A stretch of 64,000 nucleotides of DNA from an uncultured Clostridia bacterium (GCA_934772445.1 CAKVMJ010000001.1:1-64000), one strand, 5' to 3'; shown: positions 51,545-60,281, counted from the first letter of the stretch. The notes: generated by a model not told the origin, from the letters alone. Numbers and translations: made by a program.

Positions 51545-52138
51545 TTATTTTGAAGATAAAGTTAAATATGCATTAGGGTCAATCTTTTTACCATTCTCAT
51601 CTAAGGTTGCAAAATGAAGATATGAGCCAATACCACATTCCCTATAAGCAGATTCAGAAGCAACGCCAATAATATCACCTTTAGAAACTGAATCACCAAT
51701 CTTCACTTTAACATTATCACCTAAAGAACCATAACTAGTTTTTAAACCATTAGCGTGTTGGATTACAACAACATTGCCTTCAAGATAGTTACTATAAACA
51801 TCAGCAACCACACCATCTAAAACAGCATAAACATTCATATTAGAAGATGCTAAGAAATCAATAGCCTTATGCGCTTCAAATTGTTTTAATGTTTCATTAT
51901 AAACAAGTTCGCTTCCATTATAATCTTTATAAATTGAAGCATCAAGCATAGGCAAGCAGAATGTGATTTGACTATTAACTTGTTCTTGTTTTCCCCCTTG
52001 TGGTTTATTACTTGGTTTTAATGTTGCACTTAAAATTATAACTAATGTTAAAAGTGCCAATCCTGATAGAATTGCAATTAAGTAACCATATCTACTAAAA
52101 AATTCTTTCATCTTTTGTTTTGTTGAATAATTTTGCAT
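51545..52138 (-). CDS. spoIIQ: M23 (LytM-type) domain protein, SpoIIQ-like
   Basis: 197 residues from the ATG at 52138, preceded by GGGAGGAG. N-in topology: cytoplasmic basic start, TM helix at about 18-38, then an extracytoplasmic M23 domain. Zinc ligands are kept (H90 and D94 in HKAID, H175), but the residues usually acting as catalytic His are Ser (YGSL, S138) and Tyr (Y173 of YLH). It may therefore bind metal without cutting peptidoglycan. SpoIIQ is the forespore half of the channel that pairs with SpoIIIAH in engulfment. The position beside ywmB-like and spoIIID genes matches spoIIQ in Bacillota; the symbol rests largely on that. Confidence 0.75.
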   Translation of the reverse strand: MQNYSTKQKMKEFFSRYGYLIAILSGLALLTLVIILSATLKPSNKPQGGKQEQVNSQITFCLPMLDASIYKDYNGSELVYNETLKQFEAHKAIDFLASSNMNVYAVLDGVVADVYSNYLEGNVVVIQHANGLKTSYGSLGDNVKVKIGDSVSKGDIIGVASESAYRECGIGSYLHFATLDENGKKIDPNAYLTLSSK

Positions 52139-52210
52139 TTTAAAACTCCTCCCTTTCAAGTTTTCAAAATCATTTCCAATAAAAATTTTTTTAAACATAT
52201 TTTTTTAAAA

Positions 52211-52672
52211 TTAATAAGATGACATAATGCAAGGATAACCTAACACAACCTTATTTTCAGATACAACAATTTGAATATTAAATTTCCCCTTATCTGTATT
52301 TAGTATTTTAGATAATTTAAAATCATATAAATAATATAAAGTTAAATTTTCAACTCTTTCCATAAATACAATTTTTTTATCACTTAAAAAATTTTTTATA
52401 TTAAAACAACTCTTTTGAAAATAAAAATTTTCACTTAACCTATCTTCATTTTTTATTAATTCAAGTTCATCAATATCTTTAATTTTTACCATATTAAAAT
52501 TGCCACATTTTTGAGTGTTTAAATTATCATAATCTTGATATGTAAAAACAATTATTTGAGAACAATTTTCTTTTTCAAATTCAATTAATCTATCAATGAA
52601 AACCGTTCCACCACTACCAGCAAATATAACTATTAAAATTAAAAATAATATCAAAAAAATCTTTTTCATCAT
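52211..52672 (-). CDS. YwmB-like membrane-anchored protein, tentative
   Basis: About 153 residues from the ATG at 52672; an ATG three bases later and one at 52735 are alternatives, and none has a strong ribosome-binding site. A hydrophobic N-terminal helix (IFLILFLILIVIFAGSG) is followed by a soluble region ending NIQIVVSENKVVLGYPCIMSS plus Tyr. That ending recalls the C-terminus of YwmB (TATA-box-binding-protein fold), and ywmB often lies near spoIID/spoIIQ in Bacillota. The protein is shorter than YwmB (about 240). Assignment is an inference from the C-terminal pattern and position. Confidence 0.5.
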   Translation of the reverse strand: MMKKIFLILFLILIVIFAGSGGTVFIDRLIEFEKENCSQIIVFTYQDYDNLNTQKCGNFNMVKIKDIDELELIKNEDRLSENFYFQKSCFNIKNFLSDKKIVFMERVENLTLYYLYDFKLSKILNTDKGKFNIQIVVSENKVVLGYPCIMSSY

Positions 52673-52724
52673 TAAAATATTGCCATTTTTTAATAAAAAA
52701 TACATTCTATTATTAAATTGGATT

Positions 52725-52797
52725 ATTGTCAGCATTATATTGAGAAATTGTCATAAATTAATAAATAATTGTCATATAATTATTAATAAATGACAAT
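52725..52797. repeat. Phased ATTGTCA repeats in the ywmB/yabP divergent region
   Basis: ATTGTCA occurs at 52725, 52747 and 52768 as direct repeats 22 and 21 bp apart (two helical turns), and inverted as TGACAAT at 52791-52797. The third and fourth form an inverted repeat AATTGTCAT/ATGACAATT. This looks like a regulator-binding array; the protein is unknown. Confidence 0.55.
52751..52780 (+). promoter_or_regulatory. Putative sigma-E promoter of yabP-yabQ-divIC
   Basis: TCATAAAT (52751-52758), 14-bp spacer, CATATAAT (52773-52780). This agrees with the Bacillus sigma-E pattern of -35 KMATAxxT and -10 CATACAxT, and yabP is known to be mother-cell expressed. An overlapping sigma-A-like TATAAT (52775-52780) is also possible. 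Confidence 0.55.
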
Positions 52798-52816
52798 TAA
52801 TAGGAGTTTTAATAAT

Positions 52817-53104
52817 ATGGAAAAAACTATTATTTTAAATAAAAACGAGCAAGTTCCACATAATTCAAATATAATTTTAAACAATAGAAAAACCTTAAAC
52901 TTAACAGGTGTTGATGAAGTGATAAGCAGTAATGAAAATAATATTTACCTAAAAGTTTCTGGAGTTAAATTGCAAATTTTAGGCTCTAATATAACCATTA
53001 CAAAATTAGATACAGACAACCATATTTTAGAGGCCACTGGAATGTTTGATTCATTAAAATTTATGCAACCAAATGAAAGATTTTTTAAAAGGATTTTCAA
53101 ATGA
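52817..53104 (+). CDS. yabP: Spore cortex protein YabP
   Basis: 95 residues from the ATG at 52817 (AGGAG 8 nt upstream). The YabP/YqfC pattern is clear: NRKTLNLTGVDEVISSNENN, then LKVSGVKLQILGSNITITKLD and a final beta-strand ILEATGMFDSLKF. YabP is needed for spore cortex formation in the mother cell. It is followed by yabQ with a 4-bp overlap, the Bacillus order. Confidence 0.92.
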   Translation: MEKTIILNKNEQVPHNSNIILNNRKTLNLTGVDEVISSNENNIYLKVSGVKLQILGSNITITKLDTDNHILEATGMFDSLKFMQPNERFFKRIFK

Positions 53105-53469
53105 CAATAATTGAATTTTCTCAATTTTCTCAGTTTATTTATTTCTTACTTGCAGGTATTTTAGCAAGCTTAATTTTAGTTACCAGCCATCAATTATTAG
53201 GTTTTATTTTTAGTAGGAAATATATTTTTTTAGTATTAGATATAATTGTACTTTTGCTATTTACAGCCTATTATATCTACCTTGTAAATATTGTTTTTTA
53301 TGGAGAAATTAGAATATATTCCCTACTTGCATTTATATTAGGCATAACAATTGAGCTTATAACTTTTAGAAAATTGTTTGGCTTTTTACTTAAAAGAGGT
53401 TATAATATATTTAGAAATTTAAAAGAAAAATTTAAAGATAATAGATTTTTTAAATTCATTTCTAAATAG
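53101..53469 (+). CDS. yabQ: Spore cortex membrane protein YabQ
   Basis: 122 residues, starting in an ATGA overlap with yabP. About four hydrophobic segments (13-32, 42-60, 62-72 and 77-90) and a basic C-terminal tail fit YabQ. Position between yabP and divIC supports the call; sequence motifs alone are weak. Confidence 0.85.
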   Translation: MTIIEFSQFSQFIYFLLAGILASLILVTSHQLLGFIFSRKYIFLVLDIIVLLLFTAYYIYLVNIVFYGEIRIYSLLAFILGITIELITFRKLFGFLLKRGYNIFRNLKEKFKDNRFFKFISK

Positions 53470-53481
53470 GAGATTTAAGTT

Positions 53482-53754
53482 TTGGAAAATAAGAAAACAA
53501 CGAAAATAATTGTTATAATTTCAATATGTTTAGTATTTGTACTAGCAATTATTTTAACTTGTCAATTTGTTAAAATTAATAATTTGAAATCTACTAGAAC
53601 AAGATTAGAAACAACTTATTCCGAGCTTCAAACTAAAATAACAGATAAAGCAAACCAAAACGAATTACTTTCAAACGATTCGGCCTTAGAAGATTACGCA
53701 CACGGTGCTTTGAACTATGGAAAAGATGATGAATTGTGGTTTTCCGGAAAATAA
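53482..53754 (+). CDS. divIC: Septum formation initiator DivIC/FtsB
   Basis: 90 residues from a TTG start with AGGAG 9 nt upstream. Bitopic: basic N-terminus, TM helix (about 7-29), then a coiled coil (LKSTRTRLETTYSELQTKI) and a short beta-like end YAHGALNYGKDDELWF, all as in DivIC/FtsB. It bridges FtsL and DivIB in the divisome. Third gene of the yabP-yabQ-divIC unit. Confidence 0.9.
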   Translation: MENKKTTKIIVIISICLVFVLAIILTCQFVKINNLKSTRTRLETTYSELQTKITDKANQNELLSNDSALEDYAHGALNYGKDDELWFSGK

Positions 53755-53756
53755 AA

Positions 53757-53806
53757 AATAGGTAACAATATTTCTATCAAAGGTTTATTAGTTACCTATT
53801 TTTTTA
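53757..53806 (+). terminator. Terminator after divIC
   Basis: A 10-bp stem AATAGGTAAC/GTTACCTATT with a 24-nt loop, then a run of T. Starts within a few bases of the stop codon. Confidence 0.8.
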
Positions 53807-54005
53807 TTTTGATTAATGTTAATAAAAACATAATTAAATTATTTTATTAGATTATAATTTAGACTTTCTATTATAAAGATAGAAAAATATTTAAACATAA
53901 TTTCATAAAGATAAATACTTTATATTTTTTTATTAAAAATATAACATTAAATCTAAAAAATTAAAAGTTAATGAATATAAATGAATTTATTAAAACACAG
54001 TTAAA

Positions 54006-54037
54006 ATAAAAAAATTGATATAGCTTAAACTATACCA
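54006..54037 (-). terminator. Terminator after the 85-residue gene
   Basis: Minus strand: GGTATAG, 6-nt loop, CTATATC (one G-T pair), then AATTTTTTT. Confidence 0.65.
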
Positions 54038-54064
54038 ACTTCCCCCTTTTATAATCTATCATTA

Positions 54065-54322
54065 TTAGAACAAATCTCTTCCGCCGAATCTATCATAGAA
54101 ATCTCTTGAAGAACGAACAGAGAAATCATCTTCATAATCATTGTTTCTTTGAGCTTCAATCTTACTTGATGAATTATCTTCTCTAACTGGTTCTTCCCCC
54201 CTACTAAGAATATCTATTCTAGCTTTTAATTCTTCTTCAGCTTTGATCTCACGCACATTTTCTTTATAGCGTGCCTTTGTCCAGCTTAATAATTTTGAAA
54301 AGAATTTATTTTCTTCTCCCAT
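54065..54322 (-). CDS. Small charged cytoplasmic protein, unknown
   Basis: 85 residues. No hydrophobic segment; an N-terminal basic helix (KFFSKLLSWTKARYKENVREIK) precedes a Ser/Asp/Arg-rich, probably disordered half ending in FYDRFGGRDLF. No family recognised. The ribosome-binding site (GGGGG) and a consensus promoter argue that it is real and well expressed. Confidence 0.7.
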   Translation of the reverse strand: MGEENKFFSKLLSWTKARYKENVREIKAEEELKARIDILSRGEEPVREDNSSSKIEAQRNNDYEDDFSVRSSRDFYDRFGGRDLF

Positions 54323-54353
54323 TAATCTCTACCCCCTGTTTTTAGATTATGGT

Positions 54354-54381
54354 AGTATATCAAAAAAAAATTATTTGTCAA
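54354..54381 (-). promoter_or_regulatory. Predicted sigma-A promoter of the 85-residue gene
   Basis: Minus strand: -35 TTGACA, 16-bp spacer, -10 TATACT. Confidence 0.8.
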
Positions 54382-54571
54382 TACTTTTTTTTAAATTTTT
54401 TAAAAAATTTTTAATTTTTTTTATTTACCTAAAATCACCTATTATTTTTCGATTTTTTTATCCAATTTTCTCCAAATTTTTCAAAATCAAATTAAGCTAT
54501 TTTTAAATTAAAACCACCAAATCTTGTTTATAAAATGTTTATAACTCTTGCAATCAAAATTCAATAACAAA

Positions 54572-54609
54572 CAAAAAAACTGGTAAGAAATTTCCTTCTA
54601 AACCAGTTT
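54572..54609 (-). terminator. Terminator after tRNA-fMet
   Basis: Minus strand: AAACTGGT...ACCAGTTT stem with an inner AGAA/TTCT pairing, followed by a T run. It begins 7 bp after the CCA end. Confidence 0.85.
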
Positions 54610-54615
54610 ATAATT

Positions 54616-54692
<77 letters not shown>

Positions 54693-54710
54693 ATATCAAT
54701 TAACATATCA

Positions 54711-54739
54711 ATAATACATCATTTTTTTATGTTTGTCAA
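54711..54739 (-). promoter_or_regulatory. Predicted sigma-A promoter of tRNA-fMet
   Basis: Minus strand: -35 TTGACA, 17-bp spacer, -10 TATTAT, about 20 bp before the tRNA. Confidence 0.8.
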
Positions 54740-54847
54740 TAGTTTTAAGCGATAATATTAAAAATATGTTAATCATTCATTAATTAATGTTCCACCAAAT
54801 AAGTAATGATATATTATATTAATCTAATGTAAAAATTATTACACAAA

Positions 54848-55021
54848 TTAATTCATTTTAAAATCTTCTTGATTTTTTTCCATATCAGTTTCAGTTTCAG
54901 CAGAAACACCATCTTGTCTCAATCTCATTCTATAATCATTAATTTCAACATTAATTGCATAGAATAAAATTCCAAATACCAATAATCCAATTATAAAATA
55001 AATAAACCTTTTCGCACTCAT
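54848..55021 (-). CDS. Small single-TM protein, unknown
   Basis: 57 residues from the ATG at 55021, 8 nt after GGAGG; in-frame starts at 55039 and 55036 come before that site. One TM helix (about 5-24, FIYFIIGLLVFGILFYAI) is followed by an acidic tail with Met and Gln. No family recognised. It has a perfect consensus promoter. Confidence 0.65.
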   Translation of the reverse strand: MSAKRFIYFIIGLLVFGILFYAINVEINDYRMRLRQDGVSAETETDMEKNQEDFKMN

Positions 55022-55047
55022 TTCCTTATCCTCCATCAAGTTTTTTA

Positions 55048-55076
55048 ATTATACCAAGTTTTTAAATTTTTGTCAA
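55048..55076 (-). promoter_or_regulatory. Consensus sigma-A promoter of the 57-residue gene
   Basis: Minus strand: -35 TTGACA, 17-bp spacer, -10 TATAAT. Confidence 0.85.
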
Positions 55077-55145
55077 TACCTTAATTTTTCATATTTTATA
55101 AACAAATAATTATATTTTTATTTACCTTAACCATAATTAAATAAT

Positions 55146-55174
55146 TTGACAATAACTTGGAATAATCATACAAT
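55146..55174 (+). promoter_or_regulatory. Predicted sigma-A promoter of pepF-tmk
   Basis: -35 TTGACA, 17-bp spacer, -10 TACAAT, about 20 bp before the ribosome-binding site of pepF. Confidence 0.85.
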
Positions 55175-55199
55175 ATTAGTATATTAAAAGGAGCATAAA

Positions 55200-56975
55200 A
55201 TGGTTGCAAGAAAAGACATAGATAACAAGTATAAATGGAATTTATCACCTATATTCAAATCCGATGAAGAAGTTTATAAAAGCTTAGAAAATTTAAAACC
55301 TTCACTTCAGGTTCTTAAAAATTTCAAAGGAAAACTTGGAAATAAAAAAGATTTTTTAGACTTTTTAGAATTAGAAAACAAAATCAGTTTAGAATTCGAA
55401 AGAATTGGAGTTTACGCGTTTCTAAAACATTCTGAGAATTTAGAAGAAACAAAATATGTTGAAATGAACAATATCATTGATGCTGTTGCACACAAATTTG
55501 AGGTTGAAACATCTTTTGTTGAGCCAGAACTTTCAAATCTTGATGAAAACATATTAAATTCTTACTTAAACGATGCTAATTTTAAAGATTACCACCTATC
55601 AATTAAAGAAATTATTAGAAACAAACCTCATATTTTAAGCGAGCAAGAAGAAACTTTAATTTCATCTGTTAGTAAGTTCGCAGGTGAATTTTCTGAGATT
55701 TTTGATATGTTTGATTGTGTTGATATAAAATTTAATGATGCTATAAATTCCAACAATGAGAAAACACCACTAACCAGTGCAAATTTCTCCCTACTTCTTG
55801 AAAATAAAGATAGAAATTTAAGAGAAAGCACTTTCAAAAATTATTACAAATCATTTATAGATATGAGCAATACCATTGCAACGAACTATATTGCAAATGT
55901 TAAAAAAGATGTTGTTTTCACAAAACTTTACAAGCACAACTCCACTTTAGAACAAAGTTTATTTGGCGGAAATATTGATAAGAAAGTTTATAACAACCTA
56001 ATTAAGAATGTGGAATTAAATACCCCTCTTCTTCATAAATATTATGAATTAAAAAAGAAAATTTTAAAATTAGATAAGTTTGAATACTATGATTCTTATG
56101 TTTCTATATCAGATTTTGAAAAGAACTATTCTTTTGAAGAAAGTGTTGAAACTGTAAAACAAGCTTTGAAACCAATGAGCGAAAATTATGTTCAATTAGT
56201 GGATAAAGCATTAAAGGAAAATTGGATTGATGTTTTCCCAACAAAAGGAAAAGAAACTGGCGCTTATTCCATTGGACTATACGGCGTACATCCTTATGTT
56301 CTTTTAAATGATGTTGGAAACCTAAATAGCGTATTTACGCTTATTCACGAGCTTGGCCACGCTTTCCATTCTTACTATTCAGATTCTTCGCAACCATACG
56401 AATTATCCAACTACCCTATCTTTTTAGCCGAAATAGCCAGCACTACAAATGAAGTTTTCTTAATTAAATATTTATATAAAAATGCAAAGTCCACAAATGA
56501 AAAGATTTACTACTTGGATAAATATTTATCAATGTTTAAAAGCACAATATTTAGGCAAACAATGTTTAGTGAGTTTGAAGATTATGCTCATAACCTAATC
56601 GAAAATGATGAAGCCATATCCAAAGAAAAACTTAATAAATACTATGGCGAACTAAATAAAAGGTATCACGGCAACTCAATAGAACATTGCAATGAAATAG
56701 AATATGAATGGCTTAGAATTCCACATTTTTACAACAGTTATTATGTATATAAATATGCCACTGGCCTAGTTTCAGCTATAAACATTGCAAATAGCATTTT
56801 AAATAACGAACCTTCAGCGTTAGATAACTATATGAAGTTTTTAAAATCTGGTGGCAGTGACTACCCTACCAACATCTTGGAAAATAGCGGTGTTGATTTG
56901 AAAACAGATAAACCTTATGAAGTTGCATTTAACGAAATGAAATGGGCTTTAAACGAATTGGAAAAATTAATTTAA
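55200..56975 (+). CDS. pepF: Oligoendopeptidase F (M3 family)
   Basis: 591 residues, typical for PepF. Cytoplasmic zinc peptidase that degrades oligopeptides. The N-terminal PepF helical domain begins with DIDNKYKWNLSPIF; the M3 signature HELGHAFHSYYS gives the zinc ligands (HExxH) with the third ligand Glu in LAEIASTTNEVF. AGGAG precedes the ATG. tmk follows after 15 bp, probably in the same transcript. Confidence 0.97.
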   Translation: MVARKDIDNKYKWNLSPIFKSDEEVYKSLENLKPSLQVLKNFKGKLGNKKDFLDFLELENKISLEFERIGVYAFLKHSENLEETKYVEMNNIIDAVAHKFEVETSFVEPELSNLDENILNSYLNDANFKDYHLSIKEIIRNKPHILSEQEETLISSVSKFAGEFSEIFDMFDCVDIKFNDAINSNNEKTPLTSANFSLLLENKDRNLRESTFKNYYKSFIDMSNTIATNYIANVKKDVVFTKLYKHNSTLEQSLFGGNIDKKVYNNLIKNVELNTPLLHKYYELKKKILKLDKFEYYDSYVSISDFEKNYSFEESVETVKQALKPMSENYVQLVDKALKENWIDVFPTKGKETGAYSIGLYGVHPYVLLNDVGNLNSVFTLIHELGHAFHSYYSDSSQPYELSNYPIFLAEIASTTNEVFLIKYLYKNAKSTNEKIYYLDKYLSMFKSTIFRQTMFSEFEDYAHNLIENDEAISKEKLNKYYGELNKRYHGNSIEHCNEIEYEWLRIPHFYNSYYVYKYATGLVSAINIANSILNNEPSALDNYMKFLKSGGSDYPTNILENSGVDLKTDKPYEVAFNEMKWALNELEKLI

Positions 56976-56990
56976 TTGGAGTTTTAAAAG

Positions 56991-57662
56991 ATGAATAAGA
57001 TTATTACAATAGAAGGAACTGATTGTTCAGGAAAACAAACGCAAAGTGATTTGCTTTTAGAAAGATTAAGAAAAGATGGATATAAGCTATTTAAAACATC
57101 TTTTCCTCAATACGAAACACCAACAGGAAGAATTATTGGAGAATGTTTGTTAGGCAAAGGTAGAGAACACTCCTACTTCCCTGAAAATATTACAACAGTA
57201 AATCCTAAAGTGGTTGGCTTATACTATGCAGCAGATAGATTATATAACATAGATAAAATAAATGAAGCATTAAAAGATTCAAATGTTATATTAGATAGAT
57301 ATGTGGATAGCAATTTAGCACACCAAGGTGGAAAAATAAAAGACAAAGAAAAAAGAGAAGAGATTTACAAATTCTTTGAAACTCTTGAACACGAATTTTT
57401 AAAACTACCTAAACCAGATATTAAAATATTATTATTTATGCCTCACGAATATAGTTTAATTTTAAGGAAAAATCGTTCGGAAGCATTAGATGAAGTGGAA
57501 AGGAATGAGGAACATTTAAAATCCTCCGAAATTGCCTACTTAGAGATTGCTCAAAGACATAATTATAAGATTATAAACTGCGTGGAAAACGGAAATATTA
57601 GAACCATTGAAGATATAAATAACGAACTTTATAACTATGTCAAATCTCAATTAGAAAAATAA
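56991..57662 (+). CDS. tmk: Thymidylate kinase
   Basis: 223 residues. Phosphorylates dTMP to dTDP. P-loop EGTDCSGKQTQSD near the start, then FPQYETPTGRIIGE, the YAADRLYN dTMP-binding motif, and LDRYVDSNLAHQG. Closer to a divergent dTMP-kinase subgroup than to Bacillus Tmk, with Cys-Ser in the P-loop and an unusual LID region (LILRKNRSE). Ends with its own terminator. Confidence 0.92.
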   Translation: MNKIITIEGTDCSGKQTQSDLLLERLRKDGYKLFKTSFPQYETPTGRIIGECLLGKGREHSYFPENITTVNPKVVGLYYAADRLYNIDKINEALKDSNVILDRYVDSNLAHQGGKIKDKEKREEIYKFFETLEHEFLKLPKPDIKILLFMPHEYSLILRKNRSEALDEVERNEEHLKSSEIAYLEIAQRHNYKIINCVENGNIRTIEDINNELYNYVKSQLEK

Positions 57663-57694
57663 TAAATAAACTAAATTGTTAAATTATATAACAA

Positions 57695-57731
57695 ACAAAA
57701 AAGCAAGCAGAATTATCTGCTTGCTTTTTCT
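57695..57731. terminator. Bidirectional terminator between tmk and the GLUG lipoprotein gene
   Basis: Stem AAGCAAGCAGA/TCTGCTTGCTT with a 4-nt loop, T-rich on the plus side and A-rich on the left. Confidence 0.9.
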
Positions 57732-57788
57732 ATAAACTAAATTATAAACTATTTATCAACTAATTTTTAGAAGTTGTTGCCGATCTAA

Positions 57789-60245
57789 TTATAATATAAC
57801 TGTAACCCTATAAAATCCGCCATCTTTAATAGTTCTAATTAATGTACTTTTTAATTCTGTATCAACGCTATAAAATAATGAAATATAGCCATCGTTATTT
57901 CCAACAACTCCAGTTTCTGGTTTCTCAAAATTCTTTTGAATTTCAAGTTTACCACCTGCTTTTTCTAGTATTACACTAATCATAACTATTTCCATATCAG
58001 ATAAACCAAATGTGTTTGTAAACACATCTTTACTTGATACTTCCTCACCGCTATGATCCTGAAGTTCCCATTGTGCTTTAGTGTAGATATAATATGTTTG
58101 AGTTTCTTCCTCGCCACCACTAACATAGAACACCAATGAATCTATTTCTTTTTGAAGTTTGTGAGTAAAGGCATCTGTATCATCAATGCTTGCTTCATCT
58201 TCAACCTTTTCTAATCTTGATGTATCTAGAATAAATGTTAGTTCATTATAATTCTTTGCATATCTAATAACACTTTTTAATTCTTCAAAGCGTTCAGGTT
58301 TGAAATTAAATTTACCATCATCATTATTATTAACCGATTGGTCTAAACTTTCATAGAAAGACCCTTTTTGAGAGTTACCATTATAGAAATGTAAATCATA
58401 AAAATCTGTAACATTTTCATCTCTTGTATTAATTTCAGTATCTAATAAACCATAGTTCTTCTTTAAATCATTCTTCAAATCTATTACTCTATTAGCTAAC
58501 CAAGATTTACTTGCGTTATTCAAGAAGAATGAAGCTAAATTAGATTTATCTGAATTATTTATTTTTAGTGTTGAACCATTACAGTTTGATTCTTTAAATA
58601 ATTTAGGTTGCAAATTTCTATTTGTATCACCTTTCTTTATCCACCACCAAAAACCACCATAGTTTATTGTTTGGTCTGTAGCGCCAAGGTCACCTTCAAA
58701 CCCTGCAGTTTGTATTGTAAATTTCTCTTTAATTATATTTTTCAATAAACCCGGAACATTTTGAGGTGAAACGCTTTCAATTCCACCTTCAGCTTTATCT
58801 AAACCTGTATCAGACTTAAAATCTTCTTCACCTTCTAATTTTAAAAAGTTATTAGCATTGAAGAATAATAATCCAAGGTTTGCTGAATTTCTATTTTCAA
58901 TTTCACCATCAGATTGGTAATTTAATTTTAAGTCTATTTTACTTAAAGATATATTCGATTCTAAAATTCCACCATAAGCACTTCCAACAAATCCTGCTGA
59001 ATATAAGTTTGCAACTGTTTGAATTGAAATATTAACTTTTGAAATATTTCTTAAGATATATGAATCTCTCTCTGTTCCAACCATTCCACCAACGGATAGA
59101 GTTTCAACTCCTTCAACACTTATGTTACCAGTGGTTTCATTATAGAACAACGAACCCATACTTGCTCCACACAAGCCACCAATTGAAACTTTTCCGTTAT
59201 AAATCTGACCAGAAGATTTGGTGTTTGAAGCAAAATCTATATCTGCTATGCAATTCTTAATTTCTGCCCTTGTTAAGGCTTTTCCAGCAAGTGAACCAAT
59301 ATATGAGTTTTCACTTGAAGTTGAACTATATCCAAATTTTAATTTTGATGTACAATCCTCAATAAAGCCATTCGCTTCTCCAACTATTGCACCAATCGTT
59401 AAACTAGCAATACCTTCATTGTTTATACCTAAATCAACATTTGTATTTTTTATGCTTGAACCATAATTTAGCTTTGGCATAATTCCACCAACTACAATAT
59501 TACAAGATGTTTCGCCTGCCAATTCTTTTTCATTAAAGTTTATTCCACCTAAAATTGAACAATTTGTAATCTTTGAAATAATTGTACTTGAGTTTTCTTC
59601 GCTATTTAAAGTTAAAAAGCCAATATTTAAAACATCGCCTCTAATATCAAATACACTAATTTCATATTTACCTTTCATTCTAATATTATCTAATTCTGAA
59701 ACATCTTGAGTTAAAGCGAAATTACGCATATTTCCTTTTTGGTCATTACTAATCTCACCCATCAAAACATTCAAATCATAGATACCTTTAGCGTTTTTAA
59801 ACAGAATATGATTTATATTACTTGAATAACTGCCATCATTATCTATTTGGTTAGAAATTCTAAAATTTGAAATTTGCTTACCATTACCAAATAAGTAACC
59901 ACCCTTTAAATCAAACGCACTTTCAAAATCTTTTTCATCTCTAAAATCTAGATCAGATGTTAAAACATAATTTTCAGGTTGTGCACCTTCTTGAAGGTCA
60001 TATTTCCCAATAAGTTTAAAATCATCAATTGTGTTTATAGTAATAGCATCTTTTAAAGCTGTATGCTTAACCTCTAATGGTGTTTCAAATGGTGCTTCCC
60101 AATAATCCACAATTCCATTTGCATTGGTATCATAAATTCGTATATATCTCTCTTCTTCCGTTTCTTTTGGTTTATCATTACAACCAACCAAAACTAATGC
60201 AAAAAATGCTAAAAAGCAAATTAAAATTTTTGTAAATTTTTTCAT
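57789..60245 (-). CDS. Lipoprotein with GLUG-like repeats and an EF-hand-like loop
   Basis: 818 residues. Signal peptide with lipobox LVGC (C22), so lipid-anchored outside the cell. Residues 39-50 (DTNANGIVDYWE) fit a canonical calcium loop DxNxNGxxDxxE. A GLUG-type lead-in follows (DDFKLIGKYDLQEG...YVLTSDLDF), then GLUG-like repeats (SIGGLCGASMGSLF, SVGGMVGTERDSYI, YSAGFVGSAYGGIL) to about residue 440, then a non-repetitive C-terminal half without a recognised domain. It is a small relative of the giant protein at 23575-49731, without the peptidase domain. Single gene with own promoter. Confidence 0.8.
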   Translation of the reverse strand: MKKFTKILICFLAFFALVLVGCNDKPKETEEERYIRIYDTNANGIVDYWEAPFETPLEVKHTALKDAITINTIDDFKLIGKYDLQEGAQPENYVLTSDLDFRDEKDFESAFDLKGGYLFGNGKQISNFRISNQIDNDGSYSSNINHILFKNAKGIYDLNVLMGEISNDQKGNMRNFALTQDVSELDNIRMKGKYEISVFDIRGDVLNIGFLTLNSEENSSTIISKITNCSILGGINFNEKELAGETSCNIVVGGIMPKLNYGSSIKNTNVDLGINNEGIASLTIGAIVGEANGFIEDCTSKLKFGYSSTSSENSYIGSLAGKALTRAEIKNCIADIDFASNTKSSGQIYNGKVSIGGLCGASMGSLFYNETTGNISVEGVETLSVGGMVGTERDSYILRNISKVNISIQTVANLYSAGFVGSAYGGILESNISLSKIDLKLNYQSDGEIENRNSANLGLLFFNANNFLKLEGEEDFKSDTGLDKAEGGIESVSPQNVPGLLKNIIKEKFTIQTAGFEGDLGATDQTINYGGFWWWIKKGDTNRNLQPKLFKESNCNGSTLKINNSDKSNLASFFLNNASKSWLANRVIDLKNDLKKNYGLLDTEINTRDENVTDFYDLHFYNGNSQKGSFYESLDQSVNNNDDGKFNFKPERFEELKSVIRYAKNYNELTFILDTSRLEKVEDEASIDDTDAFTHKLQKEIDSLVFYVSGGEEETQTYYIYTKAQWELQDHSGEEVSSKDVFTNTFGLSDMEIVMISVILEKAGGKLEIQKNFEKPETGVVGNNDGYISLFYSVDTELKSTLIRTIKDGGFYRVTVIL

Positions 60246-60281
60246 TTTCCATTCCTTAAAAACTTTTCGTATTTCAATAGA

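Larger units (their letters stand above)
53755..54064. other. AT-rich intergenic region
   Basis: 310 bp between convergent genes. It contains the divIC terminator (53757-53806) and the terminator of the 85-residue gene (54006-54037). The remaining roughly 200 bp is very A/T-rich; no gene, RNA or repeat was seen in it. Confidence 0.6.

Noticed and set aside
52139..52198. Longer N-terminus of the SpoIIQ-like protein starting at 52198
   Set aside because: The strong GGGAGGAG site lies inside that extension and points to the ATG at 52138.
53807..54005. Possible small gene or RNA in the AT-rich gap after divIC
   Set aside because: No frame with a start signal, no stable hairpin and no conserved element was visible.
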